From Termitomyces sp. T153 (Eukaryota; Basidiomycota; Agaricomycetes; Agaricales; Lyophyllaceae): DNA of 64,000 nucleotides. The DNA is taken from the NCBI GenBank assembly GCA_018296165.2, contig JACKQL020000016.1, forward strand, positions 930,001-994,000, given 5' to 3'. Positions within the stretch are counted from its first letter, which is position 1; the number at the start of each line of letters is the position of its first letter. Below are positions 23,540 to 34,839 of this stretch, piece after piece. The translations under genes were made by a program, and so were the position numbers. The notes beneath the pieces were generated by a model. The model searched no databases and had not been told where the DNA came from. It was given only the letters and a program-made list of their open reading frames with translations.

Positions 23540-23875
23540 AAATGCCGAAAATGGTGCTCAGTGATAACTGGGGCTCATCAGTGGGAGCACCAGGTTCTCT
23601 TGGATGGTGCCTCCACAGCATTTGCGTTGATCCAGGACGGGTTGGTGCAGATGTCCAGGGATCGGCCTCCAGAGTTGCAGCAGGGGATGGCAAGGGTGGG
23701 GAGGTTGCTGGCAGGGCATCAGCGGCATAATGCAGTGCCCCCAGGGTCATGGTGGGAAGTGGCGGCAGATGCGGGAGAGTCCTTGCCAGAGTTGGCGGAG
23801 GTCTTGGTGGTGGTGCAGGCCCAGATGGAGATTGATTTGGGGGTGGGAGCGGCAGGGGTTCTGGAGGAAGGGTGA
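23540..23875 (+). pseudogene. Antisense ORF of element III, 3' part
   Basis: From about 23555 the sequence matches the last exon of element I's antisense ORF (around 9235-9541): a shared order of a Leu/Val-rich segment, LPELAEV/VVVQAQMEIDLG-type residues and a Gly-Glu end. Stop at 23873-23875. Confidence 0.55.
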
Positions 23876-23899
23876 GGGGGCGGTCGGGCCCTGCTTCTT

Positions 23900-26611
23900 G
23901 TCATCTTCGAGTTTGCTGCCCTGTTCCACCTTGTATCATATTTTTTGTACCCTCCAATGCTTCTTCATTGTTCCTGGGTGTGTGAAGTGAGACTTTAATT
24001 TGAGTGAGGTAAGTGAAACATGCAGGGGTGCTGGTGGGAGTTGAATCCCTAGTGGAGGTAAGTGAAACATGCAGGGGTGCTGGTGGGAGTTGAATCTCTA
24101 GTGGATCCAGAAGCGGGGGTTGAGCTCATTAATGCCGTCTGTGTTGGCTAGTCCCAGGGTTGCCGGGACAGGGCGGAGCACCATAGGAAGAGTTTCCAAG
24201 GCTCAGCAGGGGTGTTGGGAGTCTTCCAGTGGAGTTCCATGGCGTTTTTGGGCAGCATTGCTGGGTTTGATTCTCAGGGCCTCGGACCCAGGTTGTAGGG
24301 GTTTTCTTCAGTCTGTGGCGGAGATGTGCATTGTGCTGGTTCAAGGGAGTGGTCCTCTGAGTCTTTGACATGTGTTTGGGGTGGCCAGGGCTTCAGTCTT
24401 TTGTTGGTGCAGCTGGCAGGGGGAGCAGAGGTCCTACAGTGGTTCAGCCTTTATGCCGACATGGGTGGTGGGGTGGCGGAGGTCCTTTTTAATGATGGTG
24501 GGGGTGGTGGGGTGAGGTTTGTCCTCAGGGCATAGTTGGTCAGAGGAGGGAGTCCCTAGCAGCTTAGTGGAGTCCCTAGCAGCTTAGTGGCAGAGCTCCT
24601 GGGGTAGGGTGGTCCCTGTAGTGAGTTGGCAGGGGGTTGTTTTCCATACCATCTATACTGTGGGTTTTGTCAGTGTGGAGGTGGAGGTACTCCCTTAGGG
24701 TGAGGGTTGCGTTCCCTTGGTTGGGGGTGCCCAGAGGTTTACATTTGGGTGGGGTTGTGCATGGTGGAGTTTTGTCATGCCCCGGAGTATGGTATTTGGC
24801 AAAGGGCACTCGGGATTGGGCTTTGCTGCACTCAGGAGTGTTGGTTCTGGTCAAAGTCGTGCTCTGGAGTATTGTGTCTATGGGCAGGTGTGCTTGGGTG
24901 GTGCTTTGGAGTGCTCTGGAGTGTCAATGACAAGGGGACAGGGTTTAGGGTGATCAGTCCCAACAAGTTTCTTTGGGTCCAGAGTCAAAGTTTGAGGGTT
25001 CCAGGTCATCTACATGACATTGCTTTCCTGACCAAGGGTAAGTTCAGAGATGGACAGAGGGGTCTTACATATTTCTGACACTCCCTAGAGTTTGGAGGGT
25101 TGTTGGGGTTGTATTGATGGATGCTTCTTTGGACAGGGGCAGCATGGGGGTCAGTTGGGGAATGGCTCACCCCAGCGGAGATGCTTCAGGGGCTTGTCCC
25201 GTGGGTTGTTCCTTCTTGGGGTAGGTGTTTCTTTCGTTGGGGAAAAAGTTAGCAGTCTGGAGTCAACACAAGAGTTGCTCAGTGGGGGGTTTGTTGGTTG
25301 TGTTGGCTTTGGGGGTGGTATGGGGCAGAGGAAGGGGTCTGAGGTGCATTTTGTCAGTCTGCTGTTCCAAGTGTGAGTACCAGGGGTCCAGGGTTGATGC
25401 AGGGGTTGGGATTGGGTCTTAACTTGTTGGTGGAGTTGTGTTGCAAATTGGAGGGGAAGCTCTGGGGTGGGGGCTTTCCTCTAGGTTCATGTCAGCATGA
25501 CAAGTAGGTGTTCAATGGATGTTACCACTGAGCAGCAGAGTTGTTATGTATGAGTGGTGGTGGCTCCTAGAGCCAAGCTTGGGGGGGGGGAGCTGGTCTA
25601 GCTGTCTTCCAAGGTCTTGGGTGAGTCTGGCCATCATCCTTCTGTGTGAAATATTTGCTGCATTGGGGGGAGATGGTTGTTCATGATTGTTGGAGGGGGG
25701 CAGGGAAGCCAGCCATGGGGGAGCATTGGTTTGGACTCCCCGAGGGTCATGGTGGGGTCAGGGCAATTCTTCGTGCATTTTGGGGGGGAGCTACTCTGGG
25801 GTTGCAAATGTGGGTGGAGGTTGGTTGCTTCTTTGGAGGGCATCATTGGTCCCTTGATTGTTGGGGTGGAGTCAGTGGGGCCACTTCATTATTCTTGGCT
25901 TCAGGGTTAGTCTCCATTGGGTGTGGTTGGATTTGCCGGAGGTGTTGTGAATTTTGGGGGGAAGCTACTTTGAGGATCCCAGAGTTTATTCTCTTCTTGG
26001 GGAGCATTTTACGTTGGGGGAGGGGAGTGGGATGGTGGTGGGGCTGGGACTCTGAGGGTGGGATTGCAGCATGTGACGTCCTTTGCCAGTTTTTAAATGT
26101 TGATTCGGGGTGGGTGGCAATGGGGAGAAGCACTGCTCACTCCTTGGAGAAGGCATCAGCAACTTTAGGGTACTCTAGAGAGATTACTTTGCATGGAGTT
26201 TGTTTCTGGGTACTCCATTAGTGTGGTCCCTGCTTGATAGACATCTTCTGGTGTAGGGGCGGGGTTGTATGGAGCTGGTGGTTGGTGATTTATGCTTGTG
26301 GAGTAGGAGCTACAGGGGCCTCATCATTGAGCTGGCATTGTAGGTCCCCTTGGTTGGATGTCGGAGTCAAAGTGGGGGCCCTGGAGTTGTGTTGCTAGGG
26401 TCCAGAGTGGGTCAGAGGGGTGGATTGGGGCAGCTTCAAGTCGGCGCAGGGTTAAGCTTGTTCTGGTGGGGTGACTCCTATACTGGGGGTTCTTGTTGCG
26501 GGAGGTGGCATAGTCTGATGGTGTGTGGGGAGGGTCAGCATCAAGGAACTTCAATGTTGGGGAGTCCAGGTTGAATGGGGGGGTGTTGAAATAGTGGGTG
26601 GGACTCCGGAG
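23900..26611 (-). pseudogene. Pol remnant of element III
   Basis: On the minus strand two weak anchors can be aligned with element I pol. LEYPKVADAFSKE (about 26130-26180) resembles the LEYHEFADVFSE start of the RT region. LREYLHLHTDKTH then PLPTH (about 24620-24690) resembles the integrase segment LEQYLCLYVNYL..LPLAE. Only about 1.45 kb separates them, against about 2.1 kb in element I, so there is an internal loss. The rest is G-rich on the plus strand and stop-ridden on the minus strand. Confidence 0.45.
24003..24106. repeat. Tandem duplication of about 52 bp
   Basis: The unit beginning GAGGTAAGTGAAACATGCAG and ending near CTAGTGGA is present twice head to tail with one or two differences. 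A second small duplication (AGTCCCTAGCAGCTTAGTGG, twice) lies at about 24549-24590. Confidence 0.75.
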
Positions 26612-27108
26612 CTGGCTCACGCAACATGGAAGGCAAACAGAAGTGTCACATTGCAAGCCCACAGAGGGTGCATCAAAAACACAGGCCTTGCCCTGCTATG
26701 CACAGAGAACACACTAAAAACAACGGATCAGCACACACAACAAAAGAGAACTCAAAGACTCACTGGGGCCTTGTTTTGACACCATTCTAGCATCAGAGGG
26801 CCCTGAGCTTGCACCAATGCCCTTGCAAACTCCTCTGCCATCACCTCTGCCTGAGGGATTTGCTGCAATGGTGGGACCCCTTCCGCATCTTAGGACCCCC
26901 CAAGGAACCCACCACTGCCACAGACAACTCTGCAAAACTCCATCAGCTACCCTGAAAAAACAAGTCAATACTGCTCACGACTCCAGTATATCACACCAGC
27001 TTAGCACTGATGCTTGAACTCCTCCCCCTCACTGTTGTACATGATCACCTCATCCACATCTGAAAACAATGGGGCAGGGGAAGCAGCTGAGTAACTGGGA
27101 GAGGACAT
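26612..27108 (-). pseudogene. Antisense ORF of element II (5' part)
   Basis: It is antisense to element II, with ATG at 27106-27108 (MSSPSYSAASPAPLF, as in element III), an intron fitting about 26953-27003, and an exon with the same AANPSGRGDGRG-frame sequence as element III. Homology with element III's copy stops at about 26612 (just after CAAGCCA in 13464 terms), where unrelated pol sequence begins. Confidence 0.6.
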
Positions 27109-27312
27109 GACAAAAGATTTGGGAAGCCCCAGGGTATGTCCAAGACTTTTTAATTGATTGGGAAGAACCCCCTGATGAAGTGGCAGCCATGCTTCAACTT
27201 TGCCTCCCACGCTGCCATCACTCCCTGCAGATTGATCAATATTACTTGGCTTTGACTCCCATGCCCCCACCAATCCCTGACCTGCTCCCCGTGTCTTGAG
27301 GGTCTTGACACT

Positions 27313-27325
27313 GAAGAGGGGGTGA
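27313..27325 (+). promoter_or_regulatory. Polypurine tract of element II
   Basis: GAAGAGGGGGTGA directly precedes the TGTCACAACC start of the 3' LTR. Confidence 0.8.
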
Positions 27326-28459
27326 TGTCACAACCCATTCCCTGGACCTCCATACATCACCCAACAAACCCCTGTCCTCCCAGAACCTCCCCTGACACTC
27401 TGTTGAACTTCCCCAGCACTCCGCACCTACTCTGGCTAACTCCAATGCATTCTCAGCTAACTCCAACAGCCCCCTGGCCAACTCCGATGTCTTCCCTGCA
27501 GCCACCGGTGCTTCCCCTGGATCTCCTGAGCCCCTGGGACCACTCCCCCACCATGCCTGACCCCGTTACATGCCATTGACTCAACACTCTGGCTCCTCCA
27601 ACTTACCTTGGAGTATCACAACAACCTCGGAACAGACCGCGTCAACAATTGATCCCATCAACATATCAACACAGCCTGCCCTCTGGTCATAACTGACACC
27701 CATTGACTCCATCAAGCTCTGCCAAGCCCCACCACCACAGCTGACATTCCCAGAGCTCTCCAGTAGTCAGTATATAAGACATAGAGTAGCTCTTCATACT
27801 CTAGTCTTGAGATTACCTGCCTTACCTGATGTGTTTCTGATTGTTTCTTCCTGTGTTTTGTGTTCTGTGTCTCATTTTCCTTATTCTCAGTCTCCCGGTC
27901 TTGTCTTGTCTCTATTCTGTTGTCATTTTGTTATTGTTCCATGTCTCCACCTGAATCTATTCTCATTCTTGTCTCGCCTCTGTCTCATTTTGTTCAACTC
28001 CATCTCATCTTGTTTGATTCTGTCTATTGTGTTCAAGTCCTCCCAACCATAATACCCTCACAAACTCTGCAATTACAATTACGAACCCCCAACACTCCTT
28101 CACCCACTCCGGACCTTGCTACATGCTCAGCTCCGAACCCCCTCAATCCCCATTGATCCCCCATCAGAACTCTGGCTCTGCTCCCATCATTCACATAGCC
28201 TCTGTCTCCTCCACACCTGCAATACTCACATATGAACTTATGCCTGAACCCTGTGAAGCCTGTCCCCATTCACCACAACTCATCCTCTACTCCTCTGGAC
28301 CTCCCCAGACTTGCTCGGATCAATTCCCACTAACTATCCTCACAAGTCCCCAGTGTTTGGAACACCTCTGAGTGCCCAGTTGTCAGTGCAGGGAATCACA
28401 TCTGCCTAGTAAGGACTTGCCTAGTGTAGCTGAGCCCCTGTGGTCAGTGGAACCTGACA
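27326..28459 (+). repeat. 3' LTR of element II
   Basis: 1134 bp, the same length as the 5' LTR. About 400 bp around the TATA box and R/U5 (27757-28130) differ at only about one position from the 5' LTR, while the first 300 bp differ at dozens. Confidence 0.9.
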
Positions 28460-28464
28460 ATAGC

Positions 28465-31400
28465 ATTATCCATATCTTGATTTCTTGCAGTTCTACTGAG
28501 CATGGAAAGTTTCAGATTGAGTGAGGGGGAAAGTAAGTGAGAACACATAGGGGGTTACTCATGGGAGTTAAATCCCTGTTAAATCCAGAGGCAGGGGTTA
28601 TGCCCACTATATCCTTGAGGGATAGCATGAGTCAAGGGTTGTAGCCCTTGTTGGCATAGAAGGGGGAAATTCTGGTGGCAGAGTGGGGAATATTGTTGTA
28701 GGTAAACTCAGCAAGGGGGAGTTCTGCATGCCAGTCATTCTGTAAATAGTTAACATAGAGGCAGAGATACTGTTCCAATGTCTGGTTTACTCATTCTGTC
28801 TGTCTGTTGGTCTCCAGGTGATAGGCAGTGGGGAGATTGGTCTTTATTTTGAGCACCTTGCATAGCAATTGCCAGAAATGGGATACAAACAGAGGTCCAT
28901 GGTTGGAGACAATGTCATCCAGGAGTCTGTGCTTGGAGAATACATGTTTGAGGAATAGTTTGGTGAACTCCAGAGCATTGTTGGTGGTGTGGTAGAGAAT
29001 GAAGAGGGCTTGCTTGGTGAGGCAGCAGACAATGACAAGAATTGCATCAAAACTTTCAGAGTCAGGGAGTTTGATGATATAATCCATTGAAATGGAAAAC
29101 CAGGAGTGCTGACTGACAGGGAGGGGTTTCAATGATCCATGAGGGCAGTGGCAGGGTATCTTGGCCCAGAGACAAGGTTTGCAGGCCCTTATGTATTGCA
29201 TGACATCCTTCTTCATTCCTGGCCAAAAGTAAGTCTGGGAGATGAGCTGAAGAGTCTTACAAATCCCTGGGTGTCTGTGGAGCTTGTGGTTGTGGTGTTG
29301 CCAGAGTATGTCAAGGCAAATGGACTTCTGGTCCAGAGCATAGATTTGTCCACTCCAGAGCAAGAGGTGGTGGTCCAGAGACAGCGTGAAGGGGTTTTTG
29401 GCATTTGACTCATTGGCAAAGTTGTTGTGGGGGTCATGCTGAGTGAAGAAGGAGTCTGGGGGTGAGTTTCTGATTTGATGGAGGATTCCTTCTTTGTTTA
29501 AAATCAGCATGGCATGTAGATGTTTGGGGGGGATTACTACTCAATGGTTGAATGCATTCTGCTCAGCTTCAAATGACTGTTTTGGATACACATCAGACCT
29601 CCAAGTGAGGGCATCAAGCTTTGTGCCAAGTCATCTGGGGCAGTAGTGGATGGTAAAGTCATACTCTGAGAGAGTTTTGAACCATCAAGCTTGGTGGTGG
29701 CTGAGTTGCTTCATGGTCATGAAGTATTGTAGGTCATTGTGGTCAGAGTAGACTTGAATGCAGTGCAAGGATCTCTTAAGGTAGGCCTGGCACTGATGAA
29801 AGGCTTCAACAATCACAAGGAGTTCTTTGTTGTAGATGTCATAGTTGAGCTCTGCAGGGATCATCAAATGGGTGTAGAAGGTGATGGGGTGGAGTTTCCT
29901 GCTTCTGGAGTCTGACTGGGAGAATATTCCAGCAATGATGTAGTCAGAGGCATCACATTTGAGCACAATTGGTAGGGAGGGGTCAAAATGGCAGAGGACC
30001 AGAGTGGAGGTGAAGGCCTTTTTGAGGAGGAGGAATACACTTTGGCACTTGCTGTCCCAATCCCAAGGGGTGTCCTTCCGCATGAGTTGCTTGAGGGGTT
30101 TGGTGATTCCTGAGTAGTTGTTGATGAATTGGCAATAAAAGTTAGCAAACTCCAGAAATGACTGTACCTCCTTGACATTCTGCAATGGGGGCCAGTTGAG
30201 TATGGCATCAACCTTGGCAGAGTCCATGTGCATGCTGTTTGGAGTGACAATGACTCTGAGGTATTCGACCTCCATCATGTGGAAGGAGCATTTTTTGGGT
30301 TTGGCATGGAGGTGGTACTCCTGGAGTCATTATAAGACACAGCGGACATGCTCTGGATGCTCCTCTGGCAAATTCAAGTAGATCAATATATCATCCAGGT
30401 ACACAATAACAAAAACATTGTTCATGTTGTAGAAGATATCATTTATGAAGTACTGGAAGGTGGTGGGAGAGTTAGTCATTCTGAAGGGCATTACGAGGTA
30501 CTCAAAGAGGACATAGCAGGTGCAAAAGGTGGTCTTCCATTCATGTCCTGGAGCAATCCAGACATTGTTGTAGTCAGAGCAGAGGTCTATCTTTGTGTAG
30601 ATCTTGGCACTACAGATGTGGTGAATGAGATCTCCAATCAAGGGGAGGGGATACTGGTTCTTTTTGGTGACTTTGTTGAGTCCCCAATAATCTACACAGA
30701 GTTGGAGTGATCTGTCCTTCTTCTTAGTGAACAAGACTGGAGCACCAGTGGTGGAGATTGATGGGCATATAAAGCCCTTGCCAAGCATGTTGTCAAGGTA
30801 CTCCTTCTTTGAGGTCAATCTTGTGGTTGTAGGAGCAGTGTGGGGAAGTTCTTTGGCACTCCCTTCAGAGAACACATCAGCAAATTCATGATACTCCAGG
30901 GGAACTACTTCATATAGGATCTGTTCCTCTGTTTTGCACTCTGGCAGGGTAGTTTCTGCATGGAGGTGCTCCTCAGGTAGGGCTGGTGTGATTTGTAACT
31001 GGAAGGTGGGGGTGCCATTTTGTAAGATGCATGCAAAGGGGATGGTGCTGATAATTTTGATGTTGAGGTTTCTGGAGTTGACAGAGGTGGGCAACAGGGC
31101 AGTAATGGGTGAGCCTGGAGTAGTGGCAGAGTTGTTTGGAGGGGTTGAGCATCACTGGTTGGGGTACTGCCAGCCTTTGTATTGATTCCAGAGTATGTTG
31201 GGGGGCAGCCATTGAGATTTGATCAAGGGTGACCGAGGCAGGGGTGCATTCTCTTCACCTTCTGGGTTGCCATGGGGGGTTGAGGGGCTTTGGGTTGTTC
31301 TGGAGGTGCTGGCACCATGGTTGGAGCTGTTGGGATCTGAAATGGGCTGGAAGCAGAAGGGAATGGCAGCTGCTAGACTTGCTTTGGGGCCAGGAAATTG

Positions 31401-31475
31401 CATGGTGAGGTTCTTCCAATCAATGTTGGGGTTCATATCTTGCAGCCATGGAAGTCCAAGCACAATCAGAGTCAA
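28465..31475 (-). pseudogene. Pol of element I (RT, RNase H, integrase)
   Basis: RT: in 30330-31094 (LCVDYWGLNKVTKKNQYPLP and an intact YLDD at 30390-30401). RNase H: 29685-30278. Integrase: 28791-29510, with the finger HKLHRHPG..CKPC, a first catalytic Asp in SMDYIIKLP, the second in a VSNHG context (Asp to Asn) and a TAYHLETNRQTE segment. Coding continues past a stop at 28790 to a GYNP motif near 28610, then is cut by element II at 28460-28464. Upstream, 31152-31475 encodes the protease-RT linker (VLGLPWLQDMNPNIDW). Frameshifts and many stops are present. Confidence 0.82.
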
Positions 31476-31499
31476 TGGAGGGAGTTGGGTGACAAGAAA

Positions 31500-32244
31500 C
31501 CAGGCCTGAAACTGCAGATCATTGTTGAGGTGAGGGTGTTGTCATGGTATTGAGTGATCCCTGTCATGGTGGGGCTTTAGTCAAAGAGTTGGAGCTTGAG
31601 GGGCTTGTTGAGGTTGTTGCACCAGAGGTCAAGTTGACTGCTGATGAAGGTGCCAGAGGCACTGCTGTTAACAAGGGTGGGGAGGACCTTGGGCAAGCCA
31701 TTGAGTCAGACATTGATGACAAACAACCATGCAGACCTCGAGCAGAGCTGTGGGGGAGTCCAGGGTTGGTTAATCATGGTCTTGGGGTTCTCAGAGGGGG
31801 GTGAGACATTAAAGGGCACTAGTTGGTTGGGATGTCCTGGTCAAGGTGGAGGGAGAGGCTGGGCCAGTCAATACAGGGATTGATGGAGCAGAGCCAGAAG
31901 AAGCCTAAGACAATGGGGGCAGAGAAGTGTAGTTTCATCACAAGTAGCTAGAGTTCTTGCTGGCATCCATTGGCAAATGTCATAGTCATCTCTAGGTGGT
32001 GTGTGATGTCTCTGGCAGGGGTGGGGTCACTGTTGAAGAGCTTGAGGAGGATCAGAGTGGGGAGGCATGAGAGGTGTTGGGGAGTGAGCACCACCAGTGA
32101 TTTGTCAATGAAGTTATCTATGGTGCCACTGTTGACTAATGTGGGGACAGGGTTGTTGGAGAAGGGGAGGGTGATGCAGAGAAGGAGGGTGGTGGAGGTG
32201 TGGGTGGGGAGGTGTGCTGGGAGGTTGTCTGGAGTGAGTACCAT
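31500..32244 (-). pseudogene. Protease region of element I
   Basis: The frame 31948-32244 contains TLVNSGTIDNFIDKSL, where the family has D-S-G; the catalytic Asp is now Asn, which fits a G-to-A change. It is followed by the usual LFNSDPT..DITHHLEM segment. Stops and a frameshift separate it from 31475. Confidence 0.65.
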
Positions 32245-32338
32245 TGCATGGAGAAGTGTGGCCAGAGCAGAGAAGATGTCAGAGTTTGGTCTGCAGTCTA
32301 GTGCATCTTCAAGACCTAAACTGCTGACTCATTTTCCA

Positions 32339-34807
32339 TAAACTGGTAATCACAGTCCTTTCCATCAATTGTCCACATGGTGCATCCCATTACCTGTTGT
32401 TTAGGACAACTGTGGATAAAGTGTCCCTGCTCACCACATAGGATGCAGATGCCATCTTTCTGTTGTTTTTTCTGAATCTCCTCTGGTACATCGATCCATG
32501 GCCTATCCCAAATCTTGTTTGCACATAGGGTTTCCTAGTTGTTGGCAGACTCTAGAACATTGTTGAGGTCATTGGAGTTGGCATCCAGGGGTTCTGGGGC
32601 CTTGTGGAGGTTGGCAGCATTGAGTTGGACAGGGGGGTGCTGTCCCAGGGGTCAATTGGTGCTAGAAGGTCCTCAGCCTGGAGGGAAATGGGGCACAGGG
32701 TTGGCAGAGTCAACAGGGATTGAGGGTCAAGTGCCATTGGTTGCTCTGACCTGCCAGTTAGTGTTGCTAGAGGTGTTCCACAAGGTCCAGGGTGCCATGT
32801 TCTCGCTCCAATCTTTGCAGTAATGTTGGTCAACCTGAGTAACAAGTGCCTTGTATCTGTTGTAGGTGGTTTGCTTGGGTGTGAGATGAAAAATGTCCTT
32901 GACCCATTGAGGCAGGGCATGATGGAGGGTGAAGTGGAGGGCATTGTAATTCCACCTAGTTTTGTAGGCTTCCCATTTGAATTGTACAATGAAGGTCATG
33001 AAATGTTCATTGTCATGCATTTGAAGGTTGAAGAGGTTCTCCTCTGCCTCTGCTACAGTGTCAAAGATGCCAAACTTACTAGAGAATTCCTGAGTAAAAG
33101 CAAGCCATTTGGAGAGTATGGAGTTGCTCAGATCAAATTGGAGTAGTGCCATGTAATGATTGAAGGTGATACCCTGCAAATAAGATGTGGCAAAGGCTAC
33201 TTGTGAGCTCTCAAGCTAGAAAGTGATGGGCTTAGCTTAGAACATAGTCAGACACTGGGTCAGGAAGATGTGCCACTTTCAGGGGTCATGGCCAGTGAAA
33301 GGTTCAGGCTTTTGAATGTCAAGTTTTCCTTCTTAAGCCAGTGCATCACAAGTGTCATTCTGGGTGTTTTGAGTTTAAAGTGGGGGTCCAGCATTGTAGT
33401 AATAATAGTAGTTGTTTCCATTTCCACACTGGGGGGGGAAGTTGTCCATAGCTGGGCCCCATTCTCCAGGTGGTCTGCCATTGGGAGGTCTGCCACCAGG
33501 GGTTTGGCCTGCATTACCCAGGGGAGGCCCCAGAGCCCATCAAGGGGGAGGGGGTCCTCTAGGGGTGGGGAGTCCAAAGTAGTTAGTGTCGGCAGGAGGG
33601 TTGGACATCAGAATGGGTGGGGGATGAGGGGGATTAGTGGGGAAAGGGAGTTGGAGTGCCCTGGGGCCCATAGGCTGTCTTGGAGGTGCTGGGAGGTTTT
33701 GGCAGGGCAGAGGAATGTTGGTACAGGGGCACAGAGATCAAAGTGAGGAGGTTGGTCCTGTGGAGGGTCATTGCACAGGGTGGGCTAGTCAGCAGGGTTG
33801 CCAGGCTTGTCAATGTAGAAAAGAGTCCAGTTGTTGTTGTCAATGTGCAGGGGCAGGCATTGTGAGCAGGGTCCAGGAGCAGTGGGCTGATCCCATGTTC
33901 AGAAGGTGCTGGGAACAGAGTTGGCCTGGGGGTGAGCAGAGAGGGCCAAAGTGTGGGTGGCAGGTAGGTCAAACAATCCCCCTGCAGGGTTGAAGTTCCT
34001 CAAGATGCTGGAGGCTGTGTTGAGCTCTTCCTGCTGGCAGAAAATGGGAGGCAGGGCTTTGCTTTGCATTTCAATGAGTTCCTCACACTGCACATGAAAG
34101 GAATGGGAGGGGTCCAGAGGATCTTTGAATGGGCAGGGGTTTGGACTGGTGTGAATTTCTTCAACCAATGTGCAGAGCTCGTTCCATAAATTAGCATTGA
34201 TACCCAGGGTGCTTTGTGTGGTTTCCAGGAGATTTCCTTGCAGGTAGCATTTGTGGAAGTTGAGGAGTCGATCTGCCCAAACTTCCAGAGTTGCAGGGGT
34301 GTCAGGGTAGCCTAGGTTGACGAGGAGAGTGTGAGCATGTCTTGCAAACTCTGCAGGAGAGAGGCAGAGGAAATGGAGGACTTTGTTGCACTGTTGGGCA
34401 TAGGCTTTGACCCTTTGCTGCCTGGGGAGAGGGGGAACTTGAGCAGAAAATGGCAGATGAGGGGGAGAATAGTTATCTATGTGCTCCAGAGGGGCTGGGT
34501 ATGCATAGTAGTGGGCAGGGGGAAGGTAGGTGGGGTTGGGGGGCACTGCAGAGTATTACCCGGGGTACATGTGGGGGTTGTTGCCATCGGCAGGGAGTGC
34601 TGGGGGGTGGCGCCAGTTTGGAGGTATTCCCTGGCTGATGGAGAGGGCATAGAACACCTGGTTGGGGTCAGGAGTTCAGTGGCAGGGGACATACTGATCT
34701 GCAGGAGGGCCTGGGTAGAACAGGGCATATGGATTTTCTGGGACCAGCCAACTGTAGACGTCAGCTAGGTAGCTGGCAGGGTTATATGCAGGGTTATATG
34801 CAGACAT
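32339..34807 (-). pseudogene. Gag of element I
   Basis: The start codon is at 34805-34807 (MSAYNPAYNP), 20 nt inside the primer site. Pro-rich N-terminus, then frame 33899-34546 and a retrotransposon gag domain in 32727-33179 (ITFNHYMALLQFDLSN, then a helical Gln/Trp-rich segment). A CCHC zinc knuckle CILCGEQGHFIHSC is encoded near 32410-32450. Several frames are used, so it is broken. Confidence 0.75.
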
Positions 34808-34826
34808 CAAGAACAGGGTAAGGGGG

Positions 34827-34839
34827 AGTCTTGATATTA
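34827..34839 (-). promoter_or_regulatory. Primer-binding site of element I (self-complementary)
   Basis: On the sense strand TAATATCAAGACT follows the LTR end directly. It is the exact reverse complement of sense-strand LTR bases 35388-35376 (AGTCTTGATATTA). It differs from the element II site at one base, matched by the complementary change in the LTR. Confidence 0.78.

Larger units (their letters stand above)
14199..23540 (-). mobile_element. Ty3-type element IV (different family), inserted in element III
   Basis: The antisense-ORF intron of element III is continuous with element I's equivalent up to about 14198 and again from about 23540. The block between is a distinct Ty3 element: antisense gene (14209-15649), pol (16100-20628), gag (to about 22480) and a 5' LTR-like region (22500 to about 23535). 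It is much richer in CpG than its surroundings. A matching 3' LTR was not found at the left edge, so the left boundary may be truncated. Confidence 0.7.
11505..26611 (-). mobile_element. Ty3-type element III, truncated, interrupted by element IV
   Basis: Minus-strand order from the right is pol remnant (26611 to about 23900), antisense-ORF region (about 23875-23540, resuming at about 14198 and running to 12712), then the 3' LTR (11505-12711). Its gag, 5' LTR and half of pol are missing at the right junction near 26611, where element II sequence resumes without an LTR edge or a detectable duplication. It must have lost that end by deletion or ectopic recombination. Confidence 0.7.
9610..28459 (+). 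mobile_element. Ty3-type element II, with nested insertions
   Basis: The plus-oriented LTRs 9610-10743 and 27326-28459 are both 1134 bp and are flanked by ATAGC at 9605-9609 and 28460-28464. It is inserted in the integrase-side pol of element I. After the 5' LTR come a self-complementary primer site (10744-10756) and a gag start (10776). Only the 3' region (26612-27325) remains on the right. Everything from gag to the antisense ORF has been lost or replaced by element III. Confidence 0.88.

Noticed and set aside
25586..25597. Run of about ten G
   Set aside because: Simple homopolymer in a decayed, G-rich region; no structural context.
24637..26221. Several long plus-strand ORFs rich in Gly and Trp
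   Set aside because: They are the complement of a decayed minus-strand pol region; composition follows from its C-rich sense strand.
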